DNA of 21,037 nucleotides, taken from assembly GCA_029556045.1 (NCBI GenBank), contig JAKQGS010000384.1, positions 1 to 21,037 on the forward strand. The letters are read 5' to 3'. This stretch comes from Pseudomonadota bacterium. GTDB taxonomy: Bacteria; Bdellovibrionota; Oligoflexia; Oligoflexales; Oligoflexaceae. This document shows, in pieces, positions 1-8,700 of this stretch (its first letter is position 1; every line of letters begins with the position of its first letter). Below the pieces are notes generated by a model that worked only from the letters and a program-made list of their open reading frames with translations, was not told where the DNA came from and did not search any database. The position numbers and the translations under genes were made by a program.

Positions 1-542
1 CACGCTCCTGGCAGAGCTTCCGCCATGGCCCCTCCCTCTGGAATGACGACCGGTCGACGCCCCAAAGTCTGTATGGCGAATCCGTGGGCCTCCGCAAGGG
101 AAATGACTTCGGACCATTGCACCCTGTCGACCCAATGTATCCGCCCAGGATCCAACATCCTATCGATCAACGGGGAATGCCCCCCCGGCCGCACGGTAAT
201 CGGACCACGCAGCCAGGCATGCACGTCAAATCCTGCGACTTTGAGGCGGGAGGCGGCTGCCACCACAAAATTAGAGGCATGGCTCCCCACCAGGATGGCG
301 TCGGTCACCCCTGCACGATGGAGCGAAGGAATCAGGGAGGCCAATTTGCGAGCTTTGCTCCCGCCCCATGGTCCACCCAGTTCGTCATCCCGCTTGACCC
401 GTAGAACGCGACCTGTCGATAAAACCAGGCAATCCATACGGGAGCGTATAGATTCAACGGGCACGTCCCTTCCGGCCTTCCCTTCTCTGGCTAGGGAGGC
501 GGCGACCCACGCGCGAAACACCGCCTTGAATGCATCGTTCAT
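1..542 (-). CDS. PLP-dependent ACC deaminase / D-cysteine desulfhydrase family protein (partial, C-terminus beyond window)
   Basis: I translated the reverse strand from an ATG at 542, and the frame stays open for 180 codons to the window edge. Residues 48-66 read as the family's substrate/PLP segment (VKRDDELGG, then GGSKARKL), with K63 the expected Schiff-base lysine. GSHASN at 86-91 corresponds to the usual G-x-QSN phosphate and carboxylate motif, and VIPEGGA lies at 167-172. Known members (1-aminocyclopropane-1-carboxylate deaminase, D-cysteine desulfhydrase) are about 320-340 aa, so roughly half is present. AAGGA sits about 11 bases upstream of the start. The gene is divergent from the 203-aa gene starting at 641, with a 98-base gap. 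The family is clear. The substrate cannot be told, because residues that separate deaminase from desulfhydrase lie mostly in the missing half. Confidence 0.85.
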   Translation of the reverse strand, partial: MNDAFKAVFRAWVAASLAREGKAGRDVPVESIRSRMDCLVLSTGRVLRVKRDDELGGPWGGSKARKLASLIPSLHRAGVTDAILVGSHASNFVVAAASRLKVAGFDVHAWLRGPITVRPGGHSPLIDRMLDPGRIHWVDRVQWSEVISLAEAHGFAIQTLGRRPVVIPEGGAMAEALPGA

Positions 543-640
543 CGCACTATTATCCTTGCGCTTTTTGCTGCTATTTTATTCCTTATCACACTCCGATTGC
601 CTCCTGCCGATAGAAATTTGTTGAACGCAGGAGGATCAAC

Positions 641-1252
641 ATGATCGCCAAGAAAATCTCATTTTTTCCCGATCCCATTCCCTACGAATCACCCTATCCC
701 AGGGCCATGCGTGAGCCGGTCAATGGACCATGGACCTCTTATCAAAGCCTGCAGGAAAATCTGGCGGAAAGACATAGGGGCCAGCCTCCATTGAGCCCCA
801 ACCCCCTAAGACGCAATCCTGCGACACAAGCGGATCCAACGCCCGCGCAAATGACCTGGTTGCATGAAGGATTGCACCGGTACTTTCGTCAGATGGCTGC
901 CGTCGCACATGACCTTGAGCGGGAAGAAGTCCGGCGCACCTGGTTTCGGATAGCGGAGCAATACGACGAGGATCTCCGCCGCGAGCTTTGGACCGCCATA
1001 CAGATGGAGCACCTGCGACACATCCATGACCGCCATCATCAGCATTTGATACAGGAGCAGGCACGGAATCTTGCGGCATGGCTACAAAAAATGGAATGGG
1101 TGGAGTATCGCGTGGAAGGTTTGGATGGCATACGACTGGCCCAAAGAAAGTTTGAAGAATACGCATTGGATCGAGCCTATCGCCACCGCATTCTATTGAT
1201 GAACCAGAGTACTTCTCCGCAGACAGCAATTCGCACCGCAAAAAAATCATAA
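641..1252 (+). CDS. Hypothetical protein, 203 aa, mainly helical and charged
   Basis: I do not recognise this protein. It begins at an ATG preceded by a strong AGGAGG-type ribosome site about 6 bases upstream (GCAGGAGGATCAAC). The first 65 residues are rich in Pro, Arg and polar residues and look disordered. Residues from about 70 to 185 look like long amphipathic helices rich in Arg, Glu, His and Gln, including a His cluster (RHIHDRHHQH) and a Trp-containing segment. There is no signal peptide and no membrane segment, so a cytoplasmic protein is likely. It ends 5 bases from the convergent M23 peptidase gene with no obvious terminator between them. The opposite-strand frame across the same bases has no comparable ribosome site. 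I am confident this is a gene; its function is unknown. Confidence 0.75.
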   Translation: MIAKKISFFPDPIPYESPYPRAMREPVNGPWTSYQSLQENLAERHRGQPPLSPNPLRRNPATQADPTPAQMTWLHEGLHRYFRQMAAVAHDLEREEVRRTWFRIAEQYDEDLRRELWTAIQMEHLRHIHDRHHQHLIQEQARNLAAWLQKMEWVEYRVEGLDGIRLAQRKFEEYALDRAYRHRILLMNQSTSPQTAIRTAKKS

Positions 1253-1257
1253 ACGGG

Positions 1258-1977
1258 CTAACGGCTACTCAGCAGAGTGTCTCGTCCCATAATAAAGGGA
1301 ATTGGGTTTAAAGCCAAACCCCGGGCCGTACGATACTCAAAATGCAGATGCAGCCCTGTTGCGTTACCCGTCTGACCGACGGTGGCAATCAATTGTCCCT
1401 TTCGGTAAGTCTGCCCCCGCCGCGCTAAAAGACGGGAACAATGGGCGTAAAGTGTCGTATAGCCACCGTGATCCATGATTAACGTCTTGCCATATCCCCG
1501 CATCCACCCGGCAAAAATCACCTTGCCTTCTGCCGCGGCTTTGATACCTGCTCCCACGCCGGCTTTGATATCAATACCCTTATGCATGCGACCGAAACGT
1601 CGCCCGTAGTAGGAACTGACACTTCCTGCAACCGGCCAATCGATATACGGAACATTGACCTGCGCCAGCTCCCTGGAAACCTTTGGTTTCTGCTGATTCA
1701 CAATCGCATTGTGTATGGCCGGCACAAAAATGGCCTGTCCGGATTTGAGGGTTTTGCGCGGACCCACATGATTGATGGAAGCCAATTCATCTGTTTTAAT
1801 GCCGTAACGCTGCGCCACATCCTCGATAGTTTCCCCTTTGCGGGCTTTCACGTAAAAACCAACATCCGAGGTGCGGGGACGGGACACACAACTGGCGGAC
1901 AGGACAGCCAGGATCCCCATCAGCGCGGCTATTCGCAGGGTCAAAAAAATTTTATGACTGAACCAGAACAATGCCAT
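1258..1977 (-). CDS. LysM domain M23 family metallopeptidase lipoprotein
   Basis: A probable envelope-anchored peptidoglycan endopeptidase of 239 aa. The frame extends upstream to 2076, but I chose the ATG at 1977. GGAAGG lies 4 bases before it, and it places a lipoprotein signal (LSAS before C30) at the N-terminus. Residues 41-86 form a LysM domain, which binds glycan strands. Residues 112-230 are an M23/LytM domain with the zinc ligands H132 and D136 (HKGID) and H212 (HLH), plus H179 in YAH, so it looks catalytically intact rather than a degenerate EnvC/NlpD-type activator. It lies directly downstream of the motor operon but beyond a strong terminator, so it probably has its own promoter in 1978-2077. 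A role in remodelling the wall around the envelope machine is possible but only inferred from position. Confidence 0.92.
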   Translation of the reverse strand: MALFWFSHKIFLTLRIAALMGILAVLSASCVSRPRTSDVGFYVKARKGETIEDVAQRYGIKTDELASINHVGPRKTLKSGQAIFVPAIHNAIVNQQKPKVSRELAQVNVPYIDWPVAGSVSSYYGRRFGRMHKGIDIKAGVGAGIKAAAEGKVIFAGWMRGYGKTLIMDHGGYTTLYAHCSRLLARRGQTYRKGQLIATVGQTGNATGLHLHFEYRTARGLALNPIPFIMGRDTLLSSR

Positions 1978-2077
1978 GCAACCTTCCGGAGGGTTAATCC
2001 ATTTTAAAAGACAGAATGTCTTCGGTGAAGTCACGTGAGACCTGAATAGGAAAAAGTTGCCCGGTACTGCGGACAAG

Positions 2078-2101
2078 AAAAAACCGCCCCGGGGGGCGGT
2101 T
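2078..2101 (-). terminator. Intrinsic terminator of the motor operon
   Basis: Reading the minus strand, a GC-rich stem (AACCGCC paired with GGCGGTT, extendable by one C-G pair, 4- to 6-base loop) is followed directly by six T. It lies about 30 bases downstream of the stop of the 764-aa FHA/AgmX protein, and separates that operon from the M23 peptidase gene. Confidence 0.85.
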
Positions 2102-2132
2102 CAAATCTCTGCAGATAATCTTTGAACTCCGC

Positions 2133-4427
2133 TCAGAGCGGATTAAAGACGAACGGATAGCTGACGTTCACCGCCTGACCTCCGCGCGGTTTTGGGAACG
2201 ACCACCGCGATACGTGGCCGGTCACGCAACCGGTCATGACAGAATCACTGATGGTACTGGAGAGGATCGAAGCCGAGGAAACACGGCCGTTCGGGTCCAC
2301 CACAAATTTGACTTTAATTTTACCGTTGGCACTGGGAGAGCGCTGCAACAGCTGCTCGTAGCAGTGGCGAATCTGGTTCAGGTTGGCGCGAATCACCGCC
2401 TGAACTTCCTGCATCGTTAAACCACCACTCACCACCGGGTCACCAGGGGGAACCACAACGTTGGCACGGCCTGAGCCACCACCACCGGCGCCCTTCTTTC
2501 CGAAACCGCTTCCGAGGCCACCACCACCGAGGCCGGTTCCGGAAAGACCCGAGCCGCCCGCACCACCGGAGCCGCCCTGTCCACCACCCCAACCACCGGA
2601 GCCTGAGCCGAAATTGCCGCCGGTACCTGCGCCAGCCAGACCAAGCGAACTACCGGTACCAACACCCCCAAGGCCGTATGTCTTACTGGCAGAACCAGCC
2701 CCACCACCGGCGCCACCACCGGCGCCACCAGCAGAGTTGCGGAAATTGGTTTTAATGGCACCTGGGCCGGTTTTATCCAGAATTTTGCCAGCTCCCAAAC
2801 CGAGTTTGGAGAGGTTCACGCCAGAGGCCTTGTCGTTTTTGACCCCTTCAACACCCATGACGCTGGCGGACTTATTGCCTTTCCGCTCACCGCCCCGTTG
2901 ATTCATACCGCCCCCAACGTGACCACCCGCTTTACCCAGCGGTTGATTGTTTTTGGGGCCAGCCAGCTTGAAGTCCGGATTCTTGGCACTGGTGGAAGGC
3001 ATCCCCTGTTTACCCTTGCTGGCGTCCGACAACTTCGACAACGAAGGTTTATCAGCATTGGTGGCCGGTCCTTTGGCGGTATCCGGCTTGGTGGCGTTGG
3101 GCGTCGGTGGCTTCGGTGTCGGCGGTGTCGGCACCGGCGCAACCTTCTGCTGCGGCGTTGGAACCTGGGCCAGCGATTGTGTTGGCTTTTCCACCGGCTT
3201 TTCCACCGGCTTAACTTGCTTCGGCTTTTCCTTCTCCACCGGCTTCACCGGCACTGGTGGCTTAGGAGGAGGAACCGGAGGTTTCGGTTTCGGCGGCGGT
3301 TGTTTGACCTCCGCTATTTTCTTCTCAGGCTTAGGTTTGGGCGGCTCTTCTTTGGGTTTTGGTTTTTCGATGGGTTTCGGAGGCTCCTTTTTCTCGGGCT
3401 CCTTCTTCTCCGGAACATTGACCATAGCCCAGATATCGTCTTCTTTTTCATCCACTGGTTTTGGTTTAGCCATCCACAAGAAGGGGATGGTGACAAAATA
3501 AAGCAACGCGGCCACTGTCATCAATCCGGCAAAAAATGGATCACGGGCCTGCTGCCGTGGCAGTTCCAACGGAGGCGGTGTGACATAACTGACAAAGTAA
3601 CGCACTGTCCCTTGGCTGATATGGGCAATGTCGCGGCGACCCAGTTCTATGCTCGCTTGCCCTTTCTTTTCGTAGACCTTACCCTCTTTACGGATACGCG
3701 CCACCATGTCATCCATCAGGCGCAGACGGTAACCAGAGGATCCGACTTTGACAAAAAGATGCTGGTCCACCTCATTTTCACCACCCGCAATAAAGTGGGC
3801 CTTGGGTGGGATACCGATGGTGACGTTTTCGAAATTTTTAAGTTTGGGGTGAAACAGATCAACATCCAGAATGGTGGATCCCCAATAAGCGACCACCTCC
3901 AGGATATTGCCGCTGGGCTTGGCATTGCGTGGCGAAAATAACATGCCGTCGCGACCGCCACGCTGATCTCCTTTGCCGCTCCGACTGGACTCCGAACGCC
4001 GTGTATCGGCACGACGCGATTTTCCCTCAGTCATATCACCCTCACCTGCGGTCTCTTTCATGGGAACACCGGGAATACTTGGCTCCTCGGGGAGCCGGGT
4101 TGATGCAGACTGAAAATCGGTGGCACCGCTGGCACCCTCTGCCAGAACATCGATGACCACGCTGCCAATAAGAATGACATCACCAATCTTTAGTTTCGCT
4201 TCAACGTCGACTTTCTGGCCATTGACCATGACGCCGGCTTTTGAGCCCAGGTCAGTGATGACCTTGTTGCCCGCCTCATCTTCTTCGATCATGGCATGAA
4301 TCGGCTCCACATCCGGTGCACGGATCACGATTTCGTTGGACAATAGCGTGCCAACAAGCATCCGATCGCGAATGGGAATCGTCTGGGGGGGCTGGTTTGG
4401 CAGTGTAAACCGGATCTCGAGGTTCAT
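2133..4427 (-). CDS. FHA domain / AgmX-PglI C-terminal domain inner-membrane protein (GltG/NfsG-like)
   Basis: A 764-aa envelope-spanning protein and the likely link between the TolQ/ExbD motor and the periplasmic parts. Domains in order: FHA domain (about 1-95; S30, N31, H44, DLGS, N69); polar linker; a second globular domain (about 173-283); one transmembrane helix (about 298-320); a Pro/Lys/Glu-rich stretch (about 320-450), long enough to cross the periplasm; a Gly-rich region (about 510-665); and a TonB-like AgmX/PglI C-terminal domain (about 670-764) with the usual cysteine pair (RHCYEQL and TGCVT) and a final YPFVFNPL. Myxococcus GltG/NfsG share the FHA-TM-periplasmic tail plan. In the FHA domain the usual GR is GT (G26-T27), so phosphothreonine binding may be altered. 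The start has GAGGAC 5 bases upstream. It is the last gene of the operon, separated from the 415-aa lipoprotein gene by 108 AT-rich bases. Confidence 0.88.
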   Translation of the reverse strand: MNLEIRFTLPNQPPQTIPIRDRMLVGTLLSNEIVIRAPDVEPIHAMIEEDEAGNKVITDLGSKAGVMVNGQKVDVEAKLKIGDVILIGSVVIDVLAEGASGATDFQSASTRLPEEPSIPGVPMKETAGEGDMTEGKSRRADTRRSESSRSGKGDQRGGRDGMLFSPRNAKPSGNILEVVAYWGSTILDVDLFHPKLKNFENVTIGIPPKAHFIAGGENEVDQHLFVKVGSSGYRLRLMDDMVARIRKEGKVYEKKGQASIELGRRDIAHISQGTVRYFVSYVTPPPLELPRQQARDPFFAGLMTVAALLYFVTIPFLWMAKPKPVDEKEDDIWAMVNVPEKKEPEKKEPPKPIEKPKPKEEPPKPKPEKKIAEVKQPPPKPKPPVPPPKPPVPVKPVEKEKPKQVKPVEKPVEKPTQSLAQVPTPQQKVAPVPTPPTPKPPTPNATKPDTAKGPATNADKPSLSKLSDASKGKQGMPSTSAKNPDFKLAGPKNNQPLGKAGGHVGGGMNQRGGERKGNKSASVMGVEGVKNDKASGVNLSKLGLGAGKILDKTGPGAIKTNFRNSAGGAGGGAGGGAGSASKTYGLGGVGTGSSLGLAGAGTGGNFGSGSGGWGGGQGGSGGAGGSGLSGTGLGGGGLGSGFGKKGAGGGGSGRANVVVPPGDPVVSGGLTMQEVQAVIRANLNQIRHCYEQLLQRSPSANGKIKVKFVVDPNGRVSSASILSSTISDSVMTGCVTGHVSRWSFPKPRGGQAVNVSYPFVFNPL

Positions 4428-4513
4428 TCCACGTCCTCTGCATTAACCGTTGCAACTCAAAATGAATCTTTTAATTAAATGTTATCATGAGTTGATGAAA
4501 ATATAAAAGAAGC

Positions 4514-4533
4514 GGACCAATTTTAGTTGGTCC
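4514..4533 (-). terminator. Weak hairpin after the TPR lipoprotein gene (possible attenuator)
   Basis: GGACCAA pairs perfectly with TTGGTCC around a 6-base loop, 3 bases after the stop of the 415-aa lipoprotein gene. On the minus strand it is followed by GC and then a T-rich tail (TTCTTTTATATTTT). It could be a leaky terminator that lowers expression of the 764-aa protein. The 80 AT-rich bases after it might hold a second promoter, but I could not identify a convincing one. Confidence 0.4.
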
Positions 4534-4535
4534 TT

Positions 4536-5783
4536 TCACCCACCGGCTCCACCTTGCGGTTGAGTATCGCCGGATTCTGCCGGCTGTTTCCCTTGGGGCT
4601 CAGGTTTTGCAGCGCCATCACCCGAACCACCCGTCGGCTGCTTTGACTGATCTTTTGCGGATTCTTTGGCTTCACGGGCGGCAGCTTTTGCCTCCTTAGC
4701 GGCCTCTTGTTTGCGGATGGCCTCTTCCTTTTTCCGAGAGGCCTCCTCTTTGGACTTCCGCTCATCATCATCGATGGCAGCAATCATGCGGTAAGCCCGC
4801 TCATCCACAACGGGGGATCCGCCCTTGGCTTTAACCAGCTTATTCAGCATTTTTTTGGCTTCCGCATAATTCCCCAATCCCTGGTACTCGTTCAGGGCAC
4901 AACTCAGCAGGGCGGGTTTGTAATCGCCTTTCATCGAGTTAATGCGACTACAAAGTGCGGAGACCCGTTTGGCGTTACCCGACAGGCGTTCCGCCACCAG
5001 CACACCATATAGTGCAAACCAGTCATTACTCATTGGTTCCAGCATCTTCAGGGCGGTTTTATAGTCCCCAAAACGCAGTGCCGTGAATCCAATGTTCAGT
5101 GCGGCTGGCTGGTATCCTGGAATGGCCTTCAGGGCCTCTTCCCAAAGAGCCACCGCCTCTGGCAGGCGGTCGTCCATTTGAGCTATCATGCCTTCTGCGG
5201 TTTTGACTGCGGCAATGATGTTTTTGTTTTTGTTATCGGACAGATTCCCAAGGAAATGTTCCGCCAAAGTCAGTTTGCCGCTGCGCAGAGCGGTTAGAGC
5301 CAACTCCAGTGTGGCCACCTCGGACATCTCGCGGCGGATATCCTTTTTCATTTCAACACTGATCAACTTTTGAGCTGCTTTATAAACGTCTTCCAGCGGG
5401 GCATCACCAAATCGTTTGAGCGACATCAGACCAACCAGGCTGGCCCGATCTTTGAAATCAGGGTTTTTGAGACCGTTTTCTAAATTTTCCGCCAGACTTC
5501 GGGCTTTGCCCTTGTCGACGGTTTTTGAAGTCAAAGAATTATTGGTGGCTGAGAACGCGATCGTCCGCGTCGAGCCTGCCACAAAAACCGCTTCATTTTC
5601 CTCTTTTTCAGCCGCGGCTTTGCTTCCTTTGCGATCACCACCGTCTCGGCTACCGTCGGCTAAATTGTCCCTGCCAACTGACTTTTTGGATTTGGTAGTC
5701 TCGCACCCCGTTAGGGCCAGGCCGCCGGCCAAGAGAATGATACTACCGTACTTAAATAATGTCGGCGTCTTATAATGCAACAC
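4536..5783 (-). CDS. Tetratricopeptide-repeat lipoprotein (GltE/NfsE-like)
   Basis: A 415-aa lipoprotein: hydrophobic signal followed by the lipobox LTG before C27. Residues about 70-340 are TPR-like helical pairs (for example the AVALWEEALKAIPGYQPAAL segment). The tail (about 340-390) is a highly charged Lys/Glu/Ala coiled-coil, ending in a Gly/Pro/Gln-rich stretch. The start is a GTG one base after the stop of the upstream 1056-aa gene, and its ribosome site (AAGGAAG) lies inside that gene, which predicts translational coupling. Size, lipobox and place in the order (after the giant TPR protein, before the FHA protein) match Myxococcus GltE/NfsE. The link is by architecture and synteny, not by alignment. 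Confidence 0.85.
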   Translation of the reverse strand: MLHYKTPTLFKYGSIILLAGGLALTGCETTKSKKSVGRDNLADGSRDGGDRKGSKAAAEKEENEAVFVAGSTRTIAFSATNNSLTSKTVDKGKARSLAENLENGLKNPDFKDRASLVGLMSLKRFGDAPLEDVYKAAQKLISVEMKKDIRREMSEVATLELALTALRSGKLTLAEHFLGNLSDNKNKNIIAAVKTAEGMIAQMDDRLPEAVALWEEALKAIPGYQPAALNIGFTALRFGDYKTALKMLEPMSNDWFALYGVLVAERLSGNAKRVSALCSRINSMKGDYKPALLSCALNEYQGLGNYAEAKKMLNKLVKAKGGSPVVDERAYRMIAAIDDDERKSKEEASRKKEEAIRKQEAAKEAKAAAREAKESAKDQSKQPTGGSGDGAAKPEPQGKQPAESGDTQPQGGAGG

Positions 5784-5784
5784 G

Positions 5785-8700
5785 TCAGTGGCTTCCTTTC
5801 AACTGGGACACGATACTGGTGGAAACCTCCGCTCCCAAAAAGTCTGGTTTAACCACAAAGTCTTCAAACACCAGTTTTTGTCCGTTCAAACGATGAATGG
5901 AGTTCAAAATCTTAATGGACCACTCATTGTAAACCTTAAATTTAGTCACAGTATCCTGAGCAATTTTATACCAGTTCATAGCCGCCTTACGCCGTTCTGC
6001 AATCTGCGCACCCAATTCTTTCAGCACGTCCTCTTTAGAAGCCCCTTTAATAGCCGGCGCATTTTCCATGGCCAGTGCATAGTTTTCATTAGCCAAACCC
6101 ATCTGATAAAGGGCTGCGACACCCCAGTATGCATCCTTGGTTCCCACTACGTTATTCATAGCCCCTTCGAGTTCCTGCAAGGCCACCGCTTTCTTTTCAA
6201 TCGAACCGGCAAGGCGATCAACGGTTCCGCCCTGGAGTTTTACCGCGTTATATTTCGGCACGACGGGAGCGGTGCTGCTATAGGCCAGCTCACCAATATA
6301 ACGAAGGGACTCACCGCTGACATTAGCCATATCCGCCTGGTAGGCCGCCTTCATGTCCCGCGCCGCCGCATCCGCCAGTCCACCTTTACCCTGAGCAGCA
6401 TGATAAATCTTGTAATTGATCTCGATGCGTTGGTTGCTGCTCAGCTTAAATTTGGGCACATAATGCTCACGAATCAACTTCACCATTAAACCATACTTCT
6501 TTTTGCGTTCGGCGCTGATGATGAGTTGGTAGACATAAGCTTGGCCTCCGTCCGGCAGACGGTTGAATATGCCGGTGCACACCGACAGCGCGTTTTCCGA
6601 ATCGACGGCCACCAACAATTCACATGACTTAGCCAGAGCACCCGGCGTTTCCTTGGCCTTTGGATACTTTTTAGCAAACAGCATGAAATGCTGCGACGCT
6701 TTGGTGTATTCCAGCTGCTTTTCATGAATCTTGGCAATATTGAGCAAGGCCTCTTCCGCCTGAGGCTTGTCCGGAAATTTTTGCACAATAACCGTATAAG
6801 CGGCAATGGCGTTAGGAATGGCTCCGGCTTTAACATAGTCCACCGCGGCATTGTACCAAAGTTTGTAAGCATCCGGGTCTTTCGGATATTTACGCGCCTG
6901 GGCTTCGTATTTCTGCGCCCGTTTCAGTGTATTCGTTTCCTTGGTGATGGCTTCCTTTTCAGCTCCCCGCTGCAAGCCACGCAGATTATCGCCGACTTTT
7001 CCCTTATTGTAGGACTCGATTTTCAAGAGCTGATCGGTAACTGCCAAAAGCTCCTTGCGATTATCCATGATCAGTGGAATCAACAGTTCAACCGCTGCCG
7101 GACCTTCTTTGGCATTCGAATATTTGGTGGCCAACAACTTCAGGTAACGTACGGAGTTGGCTTTTTGACCCGATTGGTAATAAATTTTGGTGATGCCGGT
7201 TTCGCAGGATTTAATGCGCACCTTATCCTGCGGGTACCATTCCGTATACTTGGCACAGGCCTTGATATAGTTTTTGGCCCGCAGCGACAGAGGCCGTGGT
7301 TTTTTGAAATCAGGGGTACGTTTTTTCAATACCTTGAACTCTGGTTCAAAATCCTTGACAAAGGCCCGCACCATGTCTACCGATGAAGTCCGGTGAATAT
7401 TGGTGGCCTTATTGTTTTGTGGATTGTACATGATCGCCTTTTTCTTACCCAGGCTGGCGATTTCAAGATAATAGCGTCCCGCCTCCCGGTAGTTCTTTAA
7501 ATAGTACTCAATATCAGCGATATAGTACTTAACCCCAGGCACTTCCTTGGCCGTAGGATAGGACTGCAAAAAAAGGAGGTAGCCGTTGCGCGCTTCCTTG
7601 TTCAGTTCAAGGTTATCGTCTTTGATGGCTTTCTGGTGAGTTAAACTGCTGTAATAAAGGATCTGATCCTTAATCATCGCCTCGGTTTCGATCACTACTT
7701 TTTTAGGATTTTTAGCAGCCCATGCACTTTTCCGGCCATACATGGCAGGAAATCGCGAAAGCTCTTTCCAGACAGGTTTGTATTGACCTAAAGCATAAAG
7801 CAGCGAAATAATCTCTTTCTGCGAGTTCGGCCCCTCTTCATCATACGGTGCCACCCGTTGAAAACGTTTCAACACATCGATCGCTTGTTTATAGGCACCT
7901 TGATCAGCAAGGATATTGGACAAAAGCAGCAAAAACGGCCCAATGTACTTGCTACCGTTATTGGCGCGGTAATAGGCAATCGCCCCTTCAACATCCCGCA
8001 ATTCCGCAAAAGCATAGACCATATCCCGCATGGCCTCGTCTTTCAGGTTACCCTCTGCGGAATTGCCGCTCTTGGCCTGCATCACCAGACGTTTCCAAAG
8101 ATTCAAAGCATCTTTATATTTTCCGAGGTTATATGAACACCAGCCGGATTTGAAAACCGACCATATATAACGTTTCGAACGGCGAAACCGCATGGCCTTG
8201 TCATAATGAGTTTGCGCATTGCGGAAGTCGTTGCGATCAAAATAGAAATCCCCCAGTGCCGCATAAGCGTCCCCGGCAATATTCGAGTTGGGATATTTTT
8301 GAATCAGCTGCGTATACATTCGGGCTGCTTCTTTTTCATCACCCAAATAGGCCAGAGCAACCGCCTTGTTGAAAGTCACCACATCAGCATTCTTGTTGCG
8401 GGGATACTCGTCAAGCATTTCAGTGGCTTGCTCAGCCACCATCTGCCAATAACGGGTGGATTTCGAGTTTTCCAGTTTTGGTTCTGTGCCCCGACGTCCG
8501 TTATTATTCCAGTTCTGCCAGGCCTTGTCATAAGCACGCTCCTCCTCGGAACGCACGTAAGTGGACTGCTCCATGTACAGGTTGAGGATCCGCTCCAGGA
8601 TTTCAAGCCGTTGGGCCGACCCACGCGGCAGCGATTTCGCCGTTTTTTTGAGATATTTTGATGTTTTTTCGATGCCTTTGATTAACTTGCGCTCGATTTC

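Noticed and set aside
25..624. 199-aa plus-strand frame at the left edge
   Set aside because: It overlaps the PLP-enzyme frame on the other strand, has no ribosome site, and its translation has no recognisable motifs.
720..1250. 176-aa minus-strand frame opposite the 203-aa gene
   Set aside because: No ribosome site, and composition typical of an antisense shadow; the plus-strand frame has a strong AGGAGG site.
2461..2901. Pro-rich 146-aa plus-strand frame and Gly-rich alternative frames
   Set aside because: The Pro-rich translation is simply the complement of the Gly-rich region of the FHA/AgmX gene; low-complexity coding DNA keeps several frames open.
2898..3941. 347-aa Arg/Leu-rich plus-strand frame
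   Set aside because: Antisense to the Pro/Lys-rich part of the FHA/AgmX gene, with biased composition and no start signal.
4441..4510. Second promoter in the AT-rich gap before the FHA/AgmX gene
   Set aside because: No pair of hexamers with acceptable spacing stood out, so I did not list one.
5788..6489. 233-aa plus-strand frame opposite the giant TPR gene (and similar at 6688-7386)
   Set aside because: Both are antisense to a clear exported TPR protein in a consistent operon, with no ribosome site or domain.
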